Assembly: GCF_025989145.1 (NCBI RefSeq)
Contig: NZ_JAPDNQ010000001.1
Coordinates: 310,001 to 374,000 of the forward strand
Direction: 5' to 3'
Origin: Microbacterium sp. SSM24
GTDB lineage: Bacteria; Actinomycetota; Actinomycetes; Actinomycetales; Microbacteriaceae
Length of the DNA stretch: 64,000 nucleotides
Part shown: in pieces, positions 17,268 through 25,090 of the stretch
How the letters are laid out: the number at the start of each line of letters is the position of its first letter
Numbering within the stretch: the first letter of the stretch is position 1
Made by a program: the position numbers and the translations under genes
Notes under the pieces: generated by a model
Databases searched by the model: none
The model's input: the letters and a program-made list of their open reading frames with translations, nothing else
Told to the model about the DNA's origin: nothing

Positions 17268-18197
17268 GTGCCACAAAGCCGACTAGAGATCGTACGAGGG
17301 TCGACGCCCTACCTGAAGCCGCCGCTCGACCTCGGGGCGCAGGCAGAGTTGCTGATCGCACGAGGCCTCCAGTGCGATAGGCCAGCGCTTGTAGCGTCGC
17401 TTAGCAGGATTGGCTATTACCGACTCACCGGCTACTTGTGGTGGTACCGCCTCGACGCCGAGCCTTCGGGATCGGCCGAGCTGATCCCTGGCACGACACT
17501 CGACGATCTGCATCGCCTCTATGAGTTCGACGCGAAGCTGCGATCGATCGTGATGGCCATGACCGACGTTATAGAGGTGTGGTTCCGTGGCGCCTTCGCC
17601 AATACGACGGGAATCAGGCTTGGTGCGTTCGGCTATCTCGAGCGTGCCAACGCTCTCGGTGCGGATGCACTCGAGCGTGATAAGCGGAAACTCACCGAAA
17701 GACTTGAGGATCCGAGTGAGAGCTTTCTTGCGCATTTCCTGGAGAAGTACTCGAATCCATACCCGCCCGTGTGGATGATGGTGGAGCTTTCGTCGCTCGG
17801 CTTGCTTTCGAAGTGGTACGACAATCTCGCCTCGGCGTCGCTTAGGCAGTCGATCGCCGATGGAGTGAGGCTCAACCACTCAGTCCTAGGCGGGTTCTTG
17901 AGAACGTGGACGGTTGTTCGAAACGTCGCAGCGCATCATGGACGCCTATGGAACCGACGCTTCGCGACGAAGATGAGCGCACCCAAGAAGCCTGAGTTGT
18001 TGAGGATCGCAACCGACGGCGCAGACTACTCTCGCATCTACCCGTATCTGGCAACCGCTGCGTACCTGACGAGTGTCATCGACCCGTCGAGCGACCTCCG
18101 CCAACGACTCGTGAACCTGCTGCTGTCTGCGGACGATGGATGGCTCGACGAGATCGACGCACCTCGGGCATTCGAGAACGATTCAATCTGGCTGTAG
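17268..18197 (+). CDS. Abi_2 / AbiF-family HEPN abortive-infection protein
   Basis: 309 aa from the GTG at 17268, just after the U-run. Abi_2 signatures are IGYYRLTGYLWWYR (about 48-61), YEFDAKLRSIV (85-95) and the RNase motif RNVAAHHGRLWNR (218-230), an R-x4-H HEPN active site. No membrane segment is seen. HEPN proteins of this type cleave RNA and arrest growth on phage infection. No Shine-Dalgarno precedes the GTG, so expression may depend on read-through of the upstream RNA. Codons are less GC-biased than in flanking core genes, consistent with transfer. The family is sure; the phage defence role is inferred. Confidence 0.88.
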   Translation: MPQSRLEIVRGSTPYLKPPLDLGAQAELLIARGLQCDRPALVASLSRIGYYRLTGYLWWYRLDAEPSGSAELIPGTTLDDLHRLYEFDAKLRSIVMAMTDVIEVWFRGAFANTTGIRLGAFGYLERANALGADALERDKRKLTERLEDPSESFLAHFLEKYSNPYPPVWMMVELSSLGLLSKWYDNLASASLRQSIADGVRLNHSVLGGFLRTWTVVRNVAAHHGRLWNRRFATKMSAPKKPELLRIATDGADYSRIYPYLATAAYLTSVIDPSSDLRQRLVNLLLSADDGWLDEIDAPRAFENDSIWL

Positions 18198-18350
18198 TGC
18201 GGCCCCGATCGACGCTCGATGGAGGACCAGCTATGGAGTCGCCTCGCTCGATCGCATACGCGCCTCGCAAACTGAGCACTGGCGTGTCTACAGCTTCAAT
18301 GTCGGTGGTCCAGGCTGTACTTTGCAAGGAACAGGATCGGGAGGCTCCTC

Positions 18351-18530
18351 ATGGCGAGACGGTCAGATTCAGCACGCGCAATGACGCCCGCGCTGGCGCC
18401 ACCGGTCGGCGCGGATCCGAGATGGAGTGAGAAACGGGACATCGCGATCCGCGCTCGGGAACTCGCGGCGCAAGCCCGTCAGGGCAAGCCGGCGAGCTTT
18501 CGGAGCGGTGTCGGGCGAATCGCTCCGTGA
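18351..18530 (+). CDS. Small basic ORF (59 aa) coupled to the SDH protease gene
   Basis: An ATG with GGGAGG six bases upstream opens a 59-codon ORF whose TGA overlaps the GTG of the next gene (GTGA, 18527-18530). The protein is basic with MARRSDSARAM at the start and an amphipathic segment KRDIAIRARELAAQARQGK. No family is recognised. The good ribosome-binding site and coupling to the protease gene argue that it is translated; it could be a partner, an inhibitor or merely a leader that sets protease translation. Confidence 0.55.
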   Translation: MARRSDSARAMTPALAPPVGADPRWSEKRDIAIRARELAAQARQGKPASFRSGVGRIAP

Positions 18531-19375
18531 GCGGGTCTTCTAGCGCGACTCATCTGTTTGCCGCGCAACACGCCGATCGGTACGCCCGCCAGGACCTCAT
18601 TCGAGAATACGAGGAACTAGTCGGGGCTCGCCTAATCGTCATGATTGACCAGGTGTTCCCCTACGCCACGACTCTCGTCGAAGAGTTGTTGACTGGTGCG
18701 GATTCGTCAAAGCCGTTGCACCTGCTCTTATCGACGCCCGGCGGCGATGGTGAGGTAGCTGTGCGCCTCGTTCGTGCGATGAAAGCTCGGTGCACCGAGT
18801 TGACCATCATTGTGCCCGACATGGCGAAATCGGCTGGCACGATCATGTGTCTCGGCGCGGACAGAATCATTATGGCCGCCGGAAGTGACCTCGGTCCCAT
18901 CGATCCCCAGATGCAGATCGGCGGGTCACTTGTTGGTGCTCGGGAGATAGATCAGGCGTTGCGCGACGCGGAAGAGCGCGTCGCTGCAGAGCCGAATGCT
19001 TTCCCGTTGTATGCAGGCCTACTGTCGGACGTCAACATGCTAATGATCGAGCAAGCCCGCTCGGCTACTGCTCGCACGTACGACCTGATCGACGAAGCAC
19101 TCACTTGCAGAGGACTTAACGAGGAAGCACGTAAGGCGATCACGGAGGCAATCCGAGGGCCGCTAGTAGACGACGCGAAGAATCACGCCGCGACTGTCGG
19201 CCCCGAACTCGCCGCGAAGATGGGGCTTCCCGTCGAACTTGCCGATCCCGCAAGCGACTCCTGGCACCTGATCTGGTCGTTGTGGACGCGCTACTTCCAG
19301 CTCGGAGCTTGGCCAGCAGCACAGAACGCCGTTTACGAGGGCCAGCGCGCGTCACAGGTACTCACTCGCGGCTGA
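18527..19375 (+). CDS. SDH-family Clp-fold serine protease
   Basis: 282 aa from a GTG overlapping the upstream small ORF. The fold is marked by LLLSTPGGDGEVAVRLVRAM (oxyanion region) and PDMAKSAGTIMCLGADRIIM, where Ser102 in KSAGT is the probable nucleophile, followed by DLGPIDPQM. There is no signal peptide or membrane helix, so it is probably cytosolic. SDH proteins are distant relatives of SppA/ClpP. Clp-fold proteases of this kind turn up in accessory and defence neighbourhoods; its substrate is unknown. It lies between the HEPN toxin and the ImmA/ubiquitin-like modules. Confidence 0.8.
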   Translation: MSGSSSATHLFAAQHADRYARQDLIREYEELVGARLIVMIDQVFPYATTLVEELLTGADSSKPLHLLLSTPGGDGEVAVRLVRAMKARCTELTIIVPDMAKSAGTIMCLGADRIIMAAGSDLGPIDPQMQIGGSLVGAREIDQALRDAEERVAAEPNAFPLYAGLLSDVNMLMIEQARSATARTYDLIDEALTCRGLNEEARKAITEAIRGPLVDDAKNHAATVGPELAAKMGLPVELADPASDSWHLIWSLWTRYFQLGAWPAAQNAVYEGQRASQVLTRG

Positions 19376-19476
19376 AGTCAACTGTCGCACGGTGTGCGGA
19401 GACACCCTCCAAAGCCTTTGGCAACGACGGCGGTCGACCAAGTCGTGGCGACCTCCGTCGGTGGCCACGGCGCGAT

Positions 19477-20364
19477 TCAGATGAGGGTGAGCCGTTGTCC
19501 GGCGGCCCGCGATCGCCGAGCGAGAACGATGAATCCGTTGCGGCCATTTACGAATCCCTCGGCTGCGAACCGGACTGCACCTCTGTTGGTCTGCAAGACC
19601 ATCTCACATGCGTCGATCTTGCCTCTCTTGTCGGGGCGGATCGCCGAGATGCCGGGGTAGATTGCGGGGGTCAACGCCTTGGGCAACATCTGCCGGACCG
19701 GCCCGTACTTCTTGGCGAAGCTGACGGACTGGCTAGTTATACCCTCGAAGATCGGTAGGGCGCCGCTGGCGCTCGAGAACATGCCTGTCCCCACGACGGC
19801 AACGGGTCTGCTGCTATCGGAGATGTAGCGCCGGATGGCCGCGGCTGCTGAAACCTGATACCGGCCGTTCAGGGCAAGTGGTACATCGAGTGATGGAGCC
19901 CAGTCATCCGCTTCTCGGTTGAACCGATCTCCGGCAAAGAGGATCTCCGCCGAGAAGAGGTTCGCTTCGAGCTCCAGCAGGTCCCGGGTGTCTGTGGCAA
20001 GTGTGTGGTAGTCATCTGCAAAATAGGCGAGTCGGTGCCACGGGAGTGTGTGGTGGCCAATCTCATGCGCCTCTGTGAATCTTCGGCGATCGAGGGTTAG
20101 GGATGCGTCAACGTAGTAGCGCCGCTCCTGCACGTCCAATAGGCCGAGGACTGTACCTCGAAGCTTGTGAATGATCGCTCGGATGCCGGCAGGCAAATCG
20201 ATGTGCCCACCCAGATCGAACAGCGCCTCCTTATGGAGCTCAGCTGCAGCTGCGATGTCGGCGAGCGGGACGGGAAGTTCTTCACCCGCTGATGCCGCGC
20301 GCAATGCGCCACGCGCGTATCGTCGAACGTCTCGCTCGCTTGAGAGCAGCTGCAGCGCGGTCAT
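19477..20364 (-). CDS. ImmA/IrrE-type zinc metallopeptidase
   Basis: 295 aa. The zinc motif HEIGHH is at about 100-105 after RRRFTEAH, and ELEANLFSAEIL (about 130) supplies the third ligand, the standard COG2856 arrangement. The C-terminal half is a less conserved domain. ImmA peptidases cleave a partner XRE repressor to induce a mobile element or a defence operon. The gene overlaps the upstream XRE gene by four bases (ATGA), so they form one transcript that diverges from the ubiquitin-like operon. Confidence 0.88.
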   Translation of the reverse strand: MTALQLLSSERDVRRYARGALRAASAGEELPVPLADIAAAAELHKEALFDLGGHIDLPAGIRAIIHKLRGTVLGLLDVQERRYYVDASLTLDRRRFTEAHEIGHHTLPWHRLAYFADDYHTLATDTRDLLELEANLFSAEILFAGDRFNREADDWAPSLDVPLALNGRYQVSAAAAIRRYISDSSRPVAVVGTGMFSSASGALPIFEGITSQSVSFAKKYGPVRQMLPKALTPAIYPGISAIRPDKRGKIDACEMVLQTNRGAVRFAAEGFVNGRNGFIVLARRSRAAGQRLTLI

Positions 20365-20705
20365 CGTTGGTCCCCGCGCTTTTGACGGATGAACGCGAGA
20401 TAGTTGCGCAGTTCCGCAGCCTCGTCTTCGGTCAGTTCTTCGAGGGCACGCAAAGGGATGCCTGCCAACGCGCTCGGACGCACGGCGTCGCCATCATTCG
20501 GGACATGGTGACCCGCGCGCCGCATGAGGTCGCTGTAGTCGATCCCGTACACGTCGGACAGTTTGTAGAGAACATTCGGGGAAGGGCGATCGACCGCGTT
20601 GCTCTCGATCTGGGACAGATAGCCGTTGGTGATCTGGGTTTGTGCTTCCACCCCCCGGAGACTCAGGCCGGTCGCCTTTCGACTCTTCTTGAGATGGTCC
20701 CCCAA
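20361..20705 (-). CDS. XRE-family HTH repressor partner of ImmA
   Basis: About 114 aa from the TTG at 20705, which has GAGGAAAG just upstream. The HTH is DHLKKSRKATGLSLRGVE with TNGYLSQIESN as recognition helix. A longer form from the ATG at 20816 would add 37 residues including a hydrophobic segment (SALALGIVAVAAIVALA) and has no ribosome-binding site; I prefer the short form but cannot exclude a membrane-tethered repressor. It presumably binds the inverted repeats in 20834-20895 and represses both directions until ImmA cleaves it. Confidence 0.8.
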   Translation of the reverse strand: MGDHLKKSRKATGLSLRGVEAQTQITNGYLSQIESNAVDRPSPNVLYKLSDVYGIDYSDLMRRAGHHVPNDGDAVRPSALAGIPLRALEELTEDEAAELRNYLAFIRQKRGDQR

Positions 20706-20833
20706 TCTTTCCTCGGCGGTCGAGCGGGGCGCGAGCGCGACGATGGCGGCTACGGCGACGATGCCCAGCGCCAGCGCCGACGTAATCGGACGAAGAGGTT
20801 GTGTTGTTGACCGCATGTAGCAAGTTTGCCCGA

Positions 20834-20895
20834 ATCTGCTTGATCTGTCGAGCGCTTGCGCTCCGCGGGATGCATGCGTACTCTATCAAGCAGAT
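20834..20895. promoter_or_regulatory. Divergent operator region with paired inverted repeats
   Basis: ATCTGCTTGAT (20834-20844) and its perfect complement ATCAAGCAGAT (20885-20895) flank a second palindrome, GAGCGC-TT-GCGCTC (20850-20863). All lie between the XRE/ImmA genes and the ubiquitin-like operon. They are the likely binding sites of the XRE repressor and would cover both promoters. Confidence 0.65.
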
Positions 20896-20931
20896 GCCGC
20901 ACAGATCGTGCGCCGAGAAGGGAGGGTCACG

Positions 20932-21360
20932 ATGACCCCCAGCAGCCCCATCAACCTGCAGATCAACATCGATGGCACGGCTTACAACGTTCACGACTCC
21001 GACCAGGAGGCTGCAGCACTGCTGCGCCTCGCTGATCACGACCCGAAGACCTTCGACCTGTTCCTCGTGAAGAAGGATGGCGTCGAGGTGAAGATCCGTG
21101 ACAACCAGATCGTCAACCTCGAGGACGGCGATCGGTTCGTCTCCCGCCGGAACCTCCGGTTCACGATCGATGGTGAGCCGTTCCGCAGCTACGACGACGA
21201 TCAGGCGGCCGCCGCACTGGTGCGCCTTGCGGGCCTGGATCCGGCTGTCTTCGACCTGGCCCGCGTCGGAAGCCCTACAGCGTTCGCGGACGACGAGATC
21301 GTCACGATCGCTGACGGCGACGCGTTCGTCACCATTAAGCACGTCGGTGGCGTGGCGTGA
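20932..21360 (+). CDS. Multi-ubiquitin domain protein (tandem ubiquitin-like modifier)
   Basis: 142 aa from an ATG with AAGGGAGG seven bases upstream. Two beta-grasp repeats are visible: NLQINIDGTAYNVHDSDQ to LEDGDRFVS (about 8-71) and LRFTIDGEPFRSYDDDQ to IADGDAFVTIKHVGG (about 75-140). Both share the DQ(E/A)AAALxRLA and DGDxFV positions of the Multi_ubiq family. The C-terminus is KHVGGVA: a Gly-Gly followed by two residues, as in ubiquitin precursors that need trimming. The next ORF overlaps its stop (GTGA). It is predicted to be activated by the E1 domain and trimmed by the JAMM domain of the third gene. The target is unknown. Confidence 0.85.
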   Translation: MTPSSPINLQINIDGTAYNVHDSDQEAAALLRLADHDPKTFDLFLVKKDGVEVKIRDNQIVNLEDGDRFVSRRNLRFTIDGEPFRSYDDDQAAAALVRLAGLDPAVFDLARVGSPTAFADDEIVTIADGDAFVTIKHVGGVA

Positions 21361-21737
21361 GCGAGGCACCAGAGTTGTCCGAGGCGTCCCAGCAGTTCAT
21401 CGCCGACATGACTGCTGCGGGCGCGTCGGCGCGCGCCGACGGACCTCGCATCCTCTATGACGTCGTCGCTGTCGGGGGCGCTCTCGCCGGCCAGACCATT
21501 ACGACCGGCGTCAGCATCTCCGAGGTGCAGAGCTGGCCCGCTGTGCCACCCCACTGGATTCACCTTCCGGCGTCCGTCCACTTCACCGAGACCAACATGG
21601 ACGAGACAGACTGCGCGCCCGGTTATGTGAGGCATTCGCGTGACTACAACTACACCGACACCTCCATCCGCCCCGCACGCGCGTGGCTGAGCCACGTCCG
21701 CGGATTCATTTCGATCGCGATCGCTGAGGCGGCCTGA
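21357..21737 (+). CDS. E2-like protein (Prok-E2 family), ubiquitin-like conjugation operon
   Basis: 126 aa from a GTG overlapping the modifier gene. Position between the modifier and the E1 gene, the segment WPAVPPHWIHLPASVHF resembling the proline-rich strand region of E2 folds, and RPARAWLSHVRGFISIA as a C-terminal helix point to a prokaryotic E2-like protein. Cys86 in DETDCAPGY is the only cysteine and therefore the only candidate for a thioester. It would receive the activated modifier and pass it to a substrate. The E2 assignment relies strongly on context; a structure prediction would settle it. Confidence 0.65.
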   Translation: MSEAPELSEASQQFIADMTAAGASARADGPRILYDVVAVGGALAGQTITTGVSISEVQSWPAVPPHWIHLPASVHFTETNMDETDCAPGYVRHSRDYNYTDTSIRPARAWLSHVRGFISIAIAEAA

Positions 21738-21738
21738 C

Positions 21739-23217
21739 ATGCGCTACTCCGTCGCGATGAGCGGCGACACCGAAGCCGTCATGCGCGACCACCTGTTGCG
21801 TGAGGACGGTCAAGAAGACGTCCTTATCGCTACCTATGTGCTCTCCACGGGGATCGAGCGAACCACAGCAGTGATCCGGTCCGTCATCCTCCCTCGAGAC
21901 GGAGAGCGGCACGTCCACGGCAACGCGTCGTTCACCAGCGCCTACGTGCTCCGCGCCGCGCACGAGGCACGAGTCGCGGGGCATGGACTCGCGCTCCTAC
22001 ACTCCCACCCAGGTGGCCACGGCTGGCAGCGCCTCTCGCGCACCGACTGGGAGACCGAGTCTGACTACGAACGAGTGGCCCGCTCCGCCACGAAGATGCC
22101 GATGCTTGGAATGACGCTCGGCGGCGAAAACATCGCGTGGTCGGCGAGGTTCTGGTTCGACCGGACCGAACCGACATGGGCAGAGTCCGTCCGCTCCGTC
22201 TCTCCCGTGCTCGCCGTCACGTGGAACGACGAGCTGCGCCCGGTCCCCAAGATCACCGGAGCACAGGAGCGAACAGTGTCGTCGTGGGGCGATCGCTCTC
22301 AGGGCAGGATCGCACGCCTCCGCGTTCTCGTCGTCGGAGCTGGAAGCGTTGGCCTGGATGTCGCTCAGCGCCTTGCCGCGACCGGGCTCATCACCGTCGG
22401 CGTGATGGACTACGACGCGGTTGAGCGCCGAAACCTGGACCGCATGATCGGCGCAACTCGGCTCGATGCCGCGCTCGGCCGCGCAAAAGTAGACGTCGCG
22501 GCGCGGCTGATGAAATCTGCCGCAACCGCCGACGTCATCGACGTTCGGCGCCACGAGGTCAGCATCACCGATCCTGTCGGCGTCAGCATCGCGCTCGACT
22601 ATGACGTGATCTTCTCCTGCGTCGACCGACCCTGGCCCCGCGCCGTACTCAATGGGATCGCGTACGCCGACCTCATCCCCGTCATTGACGGAGGCATCGC
22701 ATTGACCACGTTCCCGGACGGGCACATGCGAAACGGTATCTGGCGGACCCACACCCTCACCCCCGGTCGGCCGTGTATGGCCTGCATCGGCCAGCTGGTT
22801 GCAGGCGAGGTGTCCTTGGACAAGCTGGGGCTCCTCGAGGACCCTGAGTACATCGAGGGCGCCGGGCGCGAAGCACCGTCGCACCAGAATGTCGCCGCTC
22901 TCTCGGCGAGCGTCAGCGCCTCCCTTCTGGCCCAGTTCGTGAGCCTGGTCGCCCATCCGGGCAGCCGAGGGGCGCCCGCGCCGCTCCACTACGTTCTCTC
23001 CACGCACACCTTGATGCAGTCCGACACATCATGCGGGCCCTACTGTGCCTACGAGAACGCGACCAGGACGGGCGATCGTCGCACCCCAATCGCCGAGCAC
23101 CGGAACGACTGGCGAGAGGAAGTCGAGGCGCGCAAGGCGAAGAGGCACCCGCTCCGACTCCGGATCCTTTCGAGCGTCGAGTACCTGCTGCAGCGGTACA
23201 CCAATCGCCTTCGGTAG
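21739..23217 (+). CDS. JAMM (JAB/MPN) protease fused to ThiF/E1-like adenylating enzyme
   Basis: 492 aa, one base after the E2-like gene. The N-terminal JAMM domain (1-150) has LLHSHPGGHGWQRLSRTD, giving the zinc ligands His88, His90 and Asp103, Ser100, and a probable Glu26. The C-terminal E1 domain (about 190-440) has the nucleotide loop VLVVGAGSVGLDVAQRL (Gly200-Gly205), DYDAVERRNLDRM, FSCVDRPWPR and the zinc pairs CMAC (346-349) and CGPYC (432-436). It should adenylate the modifier C-terminus and also trim or remove it. Ubiquitin-like operons with fused E1-JAB proteins are known from comparative genomics; related systems act in phage defence. Confidence 0.9.
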   Translation: MRYSVAMSGDTEAVMRDHLLREDGQEDVLIATYVLSTGIERTTAVIRSVILPRDGERHVHGNASFTSAYVLRAAHEARVAGHGLALLHSHPGGHGWQRLSRTDWETESDYERVARSATKMPMLGMTLGGENIAWSARFWFDRTEPTWAESVRSVSPVLAVTWNDELRPVPKITGAQERTVSSWGDRSQGRIARLRVLVVGAGSVGLDVAQRLAATGLITVGVMDYDAVERRNLDRMIGATRLDAALGRAKVDVAARLMKSAATADVIDVRRHEVSITDPVGVSIALDYDVIFSCVDRPWPRAVLNGIAYADLIPVIDGGIALTTFPDGHMRNGIWRTHTLTPGRPCMACIGQLVAGEVSLDKLGLLEDPEYIEGAGREAPSHQNVAALSASVSASLLAQFVSLVAHPGSRGAPAPLHYVLSTHTLMQSDTSCGPYCAYENATRTGDRRTPIAEHRNDWREEVEARKAKRHPLRLRILSSVEYLLQRYTNRLR

Positions 23218-23370
23218 TCGGCCCATGCCTATGAATCGGAGCGGTCAAGTAGCGCGAAGGCGAACGATACGGGTCCCACACCTCGCTCCCCGCGACGGCC
23301 CCGCTTACGCGCACCGCCCGGATGGGGATCGAGCCGGGTCGTGGGCTCGGCAAGTCATCTCTGTCGGCAG

Positions 23371-24699
23371 CTACAGACGGCCGGCTGGCCGACCGAGCGC
23401 TGCGGCATAGCGCACGGCGATGCTTCGCGGTTCTTGACCGCGCCTCCCGCTCAGCCAACCTCCGATCGTTTCAGCGACGCCTGTGAGGGTGGCAGCAACG
23501 GCTGCGCCGACGGCGACTGCGACGCCGTTGCTAGGATCCGTGACTCCGCCCGCAACCGCGGACGCCACAATTGCCACGCCGGCGGGGAGTGCTCGGTCGC
23601 GCGCGTGCCGTTTGAGTGAGCTCGACCTGATACCGACCGCGAGCTCTTTCGCTGCGTCGTTCATTCGGGCTTCGAACTCCTTAACGGCGCGCTCCCTTTC
23701 CAATCGGTCCCGCGCCACCGCCGTGCGGTTGTCATCGAGCGCACGTCGGAGGTGGCCGCGGAAGAGTTCGAAGGAGTCGTCGCGACGAATTGTCACTGCT
23801 TCATCGACGGTGAGCTGCATCCCATCGAAGCTCGGGATGTCACCCAGCGACGCCATTCCCACATATTCCGTGTGAGTTGTGGCCCCCGCTATGTCCGAGT
23901 CGACCAGGGATGAGCTATTGACGAGCTCGCGGAAAAGGACTTCCTCTGAGGGGTTGAGAAGTACCACGTCAACCTCTGGATCGTCGGTGCAGACGGCGAG
24001 TTGCCACGACAGGTGGAGAAGGGCCTGCGCAGTCGACCTCATCGCGGCGTGCGCGACCCGAGGATCAGAGAACCTTTGCGGCGGAAGGCCAAGCAACACG
24101 ATCAATTCCTCGCACTGGCGAAGTATTTGCTCACGACCCGTCTCGCTGAAGGCGTAGTAGCCGGCAAAGATCTCCTCGAAGTTGGTGAAGACCGTCATCC
24201 CTGGATCGATGCCGAAATGAGCGAGCACCGCGGCACGATCGCCTGACTTCAGTGATGGACGCGCGTGCTCGACCGCCAGCACGCCTGCTTCGAAGAGCGG
24301 CTCCAACTCGGCGTATATGAACATCATCCGTTTGAACAGCTTGATTGCTCTGAGGTCGTCGCCTAGGCGCGCGGCCTCGCGAATCTCGACGAGGGGGTCA
24401 GCTATGGCGAGACCGTCGTACAGCAGCAGCAGCGTAAGCGCGTCGTCCGCGATCCCATGTCTCTTCCGGCCTGGACGCAAGAGCCCGTGGGGGTTGAAGG
24501 GGTGATGGCTCAGCAGTGGCCACATACCCACGGTGGCTCTGTCGACAAGCGATCGCGATGTGACGTCCCAGTCGTCGGCTTCGAGGACGGATATGACGTC
24601 CTCCATAGGGTCACGAAGCTTCCTGAGTGGCTTCCAGTCGCTCGGAATAAGCGCTAGCCCTTCTCTGATCGAAACGATCGGGTTTTCTCTCAATCCCAT
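23371..24699 (-). CDS. Unrecognised 442-aa protein with C-terminal glycine-rich hydrophobic segment
   Basis: I do not recognise a family. The first 280 residues look globular (WDVTSRSLVDRATVGMWPLL, HHPFNPHGLLRPGRKR, NFEEIFAGYYAFSETGREQI). A charged helical stretch follows (about 320-365, rich in Arg, Glu and Asp, possibly a coiled coil). Residues about 385-425 form a Gly/Ala/Val-rich hydrophobic region resembling glycine-zipper membrane segments. The gene is convergent with the ubiquitin-like operon. By analogy with other defence proteins it could be a membrane-acting effector, but this is speculation. Its ATG at 24699 lies next to a GGGGG run. Confidence 0.65.
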   Translation of the reverse strand: MGLRENPIVSIREGLALIPSDWKPLRKLRDPMEDVISVLEADDWDVTSRSLVDRATVGMWPLLSHHPFNPHGLLRPGRKRHGIADDALTLLLLYDGLAIADPLVEIREAARLGDDLRAIKLFKRMMFIYAELEPLFEAGVLAVEHARPSLKSGDRAAVLAHFGIDPGMTVFTNFEEIFAGYYAFSETGREQILRQCEELIVLLGLPPQRFSDPRVAHAAMRSTAQALLHLSWQLAVCTDDPEVDVVLLNPSEEVLFRELVNSSSLVDSDIAGATTHTEYVGMASLGDIPSFDGMQLTVDEAVTIRRDDSFELFRGHLRRALDDNRTAVARDRLERERAVKEFEARMNDAAKELAVGIRSSSLKRHARDRALPAGVAIVASAVAGGVTDPSNGVAVAVGAAVAATLTGVAETIGGWLSGRRGQEPRSIAVRYAAALGRPAGRL

Positions 24700-25090
24700 C
24701 CCCCAGCGACGCGACGGTGAGCCCCCACACTGCCCGAGCCCTTACGGCTGATGATGTCAGCCGTCACCGTTGTGTCGCCATAGTTGGCCAATGTCGCGAG
24801 CGACTTTGCTTCGCTGACAGCGGCATGCATGCTCGGCGATGGTCGGCGCGGTTCCATTCGGCATGCGCTGCTGTCGCCTGCCGGTGTGCGGGATGACCGT
24901 CCCTGATAGTTCGCACGCCCGCTTGAGGATCCGGTGGTGAATGCGGACACGGCGGAGTCTGTGCGCAAGCTCGACCAGACGTTCGGCGTGGTCTCGCCGG
25001 GTACAGGCTGATGCCTCTCCCGCGACCTGAGACCCCGACACGGGGACATCACACTTCGAGTCTGTTTCGTCTGGTCCCGCGCCGAGGCAG
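24700..25090. other. 391-bp gap without a recognisable gene
   Basis: Short minus-strand frames run through this stretch but have no start signals, family features or codon bias. A small CCCCG-ACA-CGGGG hairpin lies at 25033-25045, near the stop of the next minus-strand gene's neighbour. The region may contain decayed coding DNA. Confidence 0.35.

Noticed and set aside
24757..25041. 94-codon minus-strand frame as a gene
   Set aside because: No start signal, codon bias or known motif; an overlapping frame is equally long.
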